From positions 1-7,271 of the forward strand of contig CAMVQX010000081.1 of the NCBI GenBank assembly GCA_947169755.1: a stretch of 7,271 nt of DNA. Reading direction: 5' to 3'. The notes below the pieces were generated by a model that was not told the DNA's origin, searched no databases, and worked only from the letters and a program-made list of their open reading frames with translations. Origin of the DNA: an uncultured bacterium (GTDB taxonomy: Bacteria > Cyanobacteriota > Vampirovibrionia > Gastranaerophilales > Gastranaerophilaceae). The position numbers were made by a program, and so were the translations under genes. This document shows positions 6,272 to 7,271 of the stretch, piece after piece; position 1 is the stretch's first letter; the number at the start of each line of letters is the position of its first letter.

Positions 6272-6299
6272 ATCTTATCAAATAATAACTTTTTGTCAA
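6272..6299 (-). promoter_or_regulatory. Sigma-70-type promoter of the NYN gene
   Basis: On the minus strand: TTGACA (6294-6299), a 16-base spacer, TAAGAT (6272-6277). The -35 is the consensus. The start would fall near 6265, giving a leader of about 95 bases that holds the hairpins described at 6180-6265. Confidence 0.6.
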
Positions 6300-6317
6300 T
6301 TTGTAAAGTTATTATAC

Positions 6318-6347
6318 TTGATTATTCTATTTTATAAATCATATAAA
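6318..6347 (+). promoter_or_regulatory. Possible promoter of the 67-residue gene
   Basis: TTGATT (6318-6323), an 18-base spacer and TATAAA (6342-6347) on the plus strand. It is back to back with the NYN promoter. The AT-rich setting makes chance matches likely. Confidence 0.35.
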
Positions 6348-6377
6348 TACAGTAAACTTCGGCTATTAATATTTTAA

Positions 6378-6411
6378 ACTATTTTGAAAATTTTTCAAGT
6401 GTCAAAATAGT
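6378..6411. repeat. 10-bp inverted repeat upstream of the 67-residue gene
   Basis: ACTATTTTGA (6378-6387) and TCAAAATAGT (6402-6411) are perfect inverse copies with 14 bases between. They lie between the possible promoter and the ribosome binding site, so they could be a protein operator or an mRNA hairpin. No regulator for it is identified. Confidence 0.55.
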
Positions 6412-6451
6412 AAATTTTACAAAAAGGTAATACAAGAAAGGAGAAAATTTT

Positions 6452-6655
6452 ATGACAAAAGAAATCGGACTTATTATCAAAATGCCAACGGAACAGGCTT
6501 TATCGGAAGAAATTGAAAAAAGAAAATCGAAATTCTATAACCTTTTAGCGAAGTGGAATTTTGAAGCATATTTGAAAGACCATGGTATGGAAGACATCTT
6601 GAAGGGAGTCGAACTCATGAGAAAAAAGAATAACACGGATTTTGACGAATATTAA
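6452..6655 (+). CDS. Small hypothetical protein, 67 residues
   Basis: I do not recognise this protein. It is soluble, without signal peptide or membrane segment, strongly charged and probably all-helical after a short N-terminal strand (EIGLIIKMP, 4-12); a helix with EEIEKRKSKFYNLLAKW (19-35) could be amphipathic or coiled. A strong ribosome binding site, AAAGGAG (6437-6443), lies 8 bases before the ATG, and a strong hairpin terminator starts 28 bases after the stop, so it is very likely a real, monocistronic gene. It is divergent from the NYN RNase gene across about 280 bases within the same insert, which makes it a candidate partner, such as an antitoxin or regulator. Nothing in its sequence proves this. 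Confidence 0.7.
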   Translation: MTKEIGLIIKMPTEQALSEEIEKRKSKFYNLLAKWNFEAYLKDHGMEDILKGVELMRKKNNTDFDEY

Positions 6656-6682
6656 AATTTTATAATTTTTCTTTCAAAAAAT

Positions 6683-6716
6683 AAAGCCTGTAAAACTATT
6701 GATTTTACAGGCTTTT
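6683..6716. terminator. Strong bidirectional intrinsic terminator
   Basis: A 13-bp perfect stem, AAAGCCTGTAAAA (6683-6695) with TTTTACAGGCTTT (6703-6715), and a 7-base loop. It is followed by T-rich sequence on the plus strand, and by TTTATTTTTT on the minus strand. It ends the 67-residue gene and protects it from minus-strand transcripts coming from ssrA. Confidence 0.85.
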
Positions 6717-6744
6717 ATTAACTTTCCGATTTTAAGACATAATC

Positions 6745-6876
6745 TGGAGACGAGGACTCTGCCGAGAAAAACGATTAAATATCGTTTTTCGAGAGGTAAG
6801 AACCCCCGTTGTTTCGAAGAAACAATAGGGTTAGACTCCCCCCATACTAAAAAAGCACCCGAAGGTGCTATATTGG
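6745..6876 (-). repeat. Intact 132-bp tmRNA-3'-end-derived unit
   Basis: It starts with TGGAGACGAGG, the same 11 bases as the tmRNA 3' end at 6877-6887, and runs through two hairpins and the tmRNA terminator up to the tmRNA itself. On the minus strand it reads as tmRNA end, terminator, hairpins, and then a second CCTCGTCTCCA end. The other unit (3444-3535 plus 5191-5248) is the same, split. The arrangement is a head-to-tail repeat attached to the ssrA 3' end. Confidence 0.8.
6849..6869 (-). terminator. Intrinsic terminator of ssrA
   Basis: On the minus strand AGCACC-TTCG-GGTGCT followed by TTTTTAGT. The stable UUCG loop and T-run are classical. It starts only 4 bases beyond the encoded CCA of the tmRNA. 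Confidence 0.9.
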
Positions 6877-7269
6877 TGGAGACGAGGGGAGTCGAACCCC
6901 TGTCCAAAACGGATTTCAACAAACGTCTACGAGTGTAGATATTAATTCGCTCAAACCTCCGGGGAATACCAAAACCCTATTTGAGGCCCAAAGTGCTTTT
7001 TAAAGAAACACTAACTTTTGACGGATTGTCTTGATGCGTCTACCGTCATCAACGCACTGCGGCTTGCATAATGGACCCATAAAACCGGCAAGCTGGGCTC
7101 TATGAGTAGCTGTTTGAGACTTAAGCTGCTAAAGCTTGTGCTCTAGAGAAGTCTGCTTTAATTACATTAGTTTCAGCATTTAATTTGTTTTGCCCGTTGA
7201 TAACCGAGAACAGCTCTCGGACTCGCAATCTGTTTCCACCGAACGTCCTGTCAAATCCAAAACGTCCCC
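6874..7269 (-). ncRNA. ssrA: tmRNA (transfer-messenger RNA)
   Basis: A complete one-piece tmRNA of 396 bases. It rescues ribosomes stalled on broken mRNAs together with SmpB: it is charged with alanine, enters the empty A site and then serves as a short mRNA for a degradation tag. The 5' end GGGGACG pairs with CGTCTCC just before ACCA at the 3' end (one G-U). The T-arm, AGGGG-TTCGACT-CCCCT, is perfect and CCA is encoded. The tag reading frame is at 7121-7177. The promoter is beyond the right edge of the window. The 3' end is a common integration target, and copies of it recur at 3444-3461, 5237-5248 and 6745-6755. Confidence 0.96.
7121..7177 (-). other. tmRNA tag-peptide reading frame
   Basis: Starting at the GCT at 7175-7177 the frame reads AETNVIKADFSRAQALAA followed by TAA. 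The 18-residue length and the ALAA end fit proteolysis tags recognised by ClpXP-type proteases. The resume codon was chosen as the alanine codon that gives a tag of usual size; it is not proven. Confidence 0.75.
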
Positions 7270-7271
7270 AT

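Larger units (their letters stand above)
5249..6744. mobile_element. Insert 2: NYN nuclease / small-protein cassette, bordered by TGGAGA direct repeats
   Basis: This 1,496-bp segment lies between the two tmRNA-derived units. The 6-bp TGGAGA flanks it (5243-5248 and 6745-6750), while both intact junctions (3451 and 6877) read straight through ATTGG-TGGAGA-CGAGG; this fits insertion into a copy of the tmRNA 3' end with a 6-bp duplication. It carries the NYN gene with promoter and structured leader, and a divergent 67-residue gene with its own terminator. It has no transposase or integrase and no clear terminal inverted repeats, so the mechanism of entry is unknown. Site-specific integration with decayed attachment sites is the main alternative. 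Confidence 0.45.

Noticed and set aside
3444..6887. CRISPR array
   Set aside because: The repeats are few, of different lengths and spaced by whole genes; there are no regular spacers and no cas genes.
6674..6922. Open frame on the minus strand overlapping the ssrA 3' end
   Set aside because: It reads through the tmRNA acceptor end, terminator and hairpins; no coding character.
6699..6938. Open frame on the plus strand ending in a GVEPL-type sequence
   Set aside because: It is the antisense translation of the repeat unit and the tmRNA 3' end. Such GVEP frames are well-known artefacts of tRNA/tmRNA genes; it also crosses two terminators and has no ribosome binding site.

Overview
The window is low-GC (roughly 30%) bacterial chromosome. 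The organism cannot be named from sequence alone. The AT-rich composition, the fused SpoIIE-type regulator, the spurious-looking GVEP repeat translations and the N-terminus of the HExxH protein are compatible with a gut-associated Vampirovibrionia (Gastranaerophilales-like) lineage or a low-GC Firmicute; this is an impression, not a result.

Left part (1-3444), ordinary chromosome: a partial GT2 glycosyltransferase on the minus strand. Divergent from it is a one-nucleotide-overlapping pair, a STAS anti-sigma-factor antagonist and a 778-residue membrane sensor fusing Cache, HAMP, SpoIIE/PP2C phosphatase and an RsbW-like HATPase. After 44 bases comes a glyoxalase I (gloA). The pair looks like a self-contained partner-switching module: one protein carries both the phosphatase and the kinase that could act on the STAS partner.

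Right part (3444-7271), accessory landing zone beside ssrA: the window ends in a complete tmRNA gene on the minus strand (6874-7269), with its UUCG-loop terminator just beyond the CCA end. Between gloA and ssrA lie two copies of a 132-bp unit. Each unit begins with the last bases of the tmRNA gene and contains two hairpins and a copy of the tmRNA terminator. The copy next to ssrA (6745-6876) is intact. The other is split into a left part (3444-3535) and a right part (5191-5248) by a 1,655-bp insert with the 6-bp direct repeat AATAGG at its borders. A second insert (5249-6744) lies between the two units and is bordered by the 6-bp direct repeat TGGAGA.

Insert 1 carries one gene, a 352-residue HExxH protein (putative gluzincin). 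It is surrounded by multi-copy GCGAA-TTTGGACA-type repeats, TTTCCGACC repeats and a REPIN-like double hairpin, resembling the ends of an IS21-type element without its transposase. Insert 2 carries a NYN/PIN-like putative RNase with an embedded zinc ribbon, preceded by a structured leader, and a divergent 67-residue protein of unknown function. No integrase or transposase is visible. The region is best read as a tmRNA-3'-end hotspot with nested insertions of single-gene cassettes.
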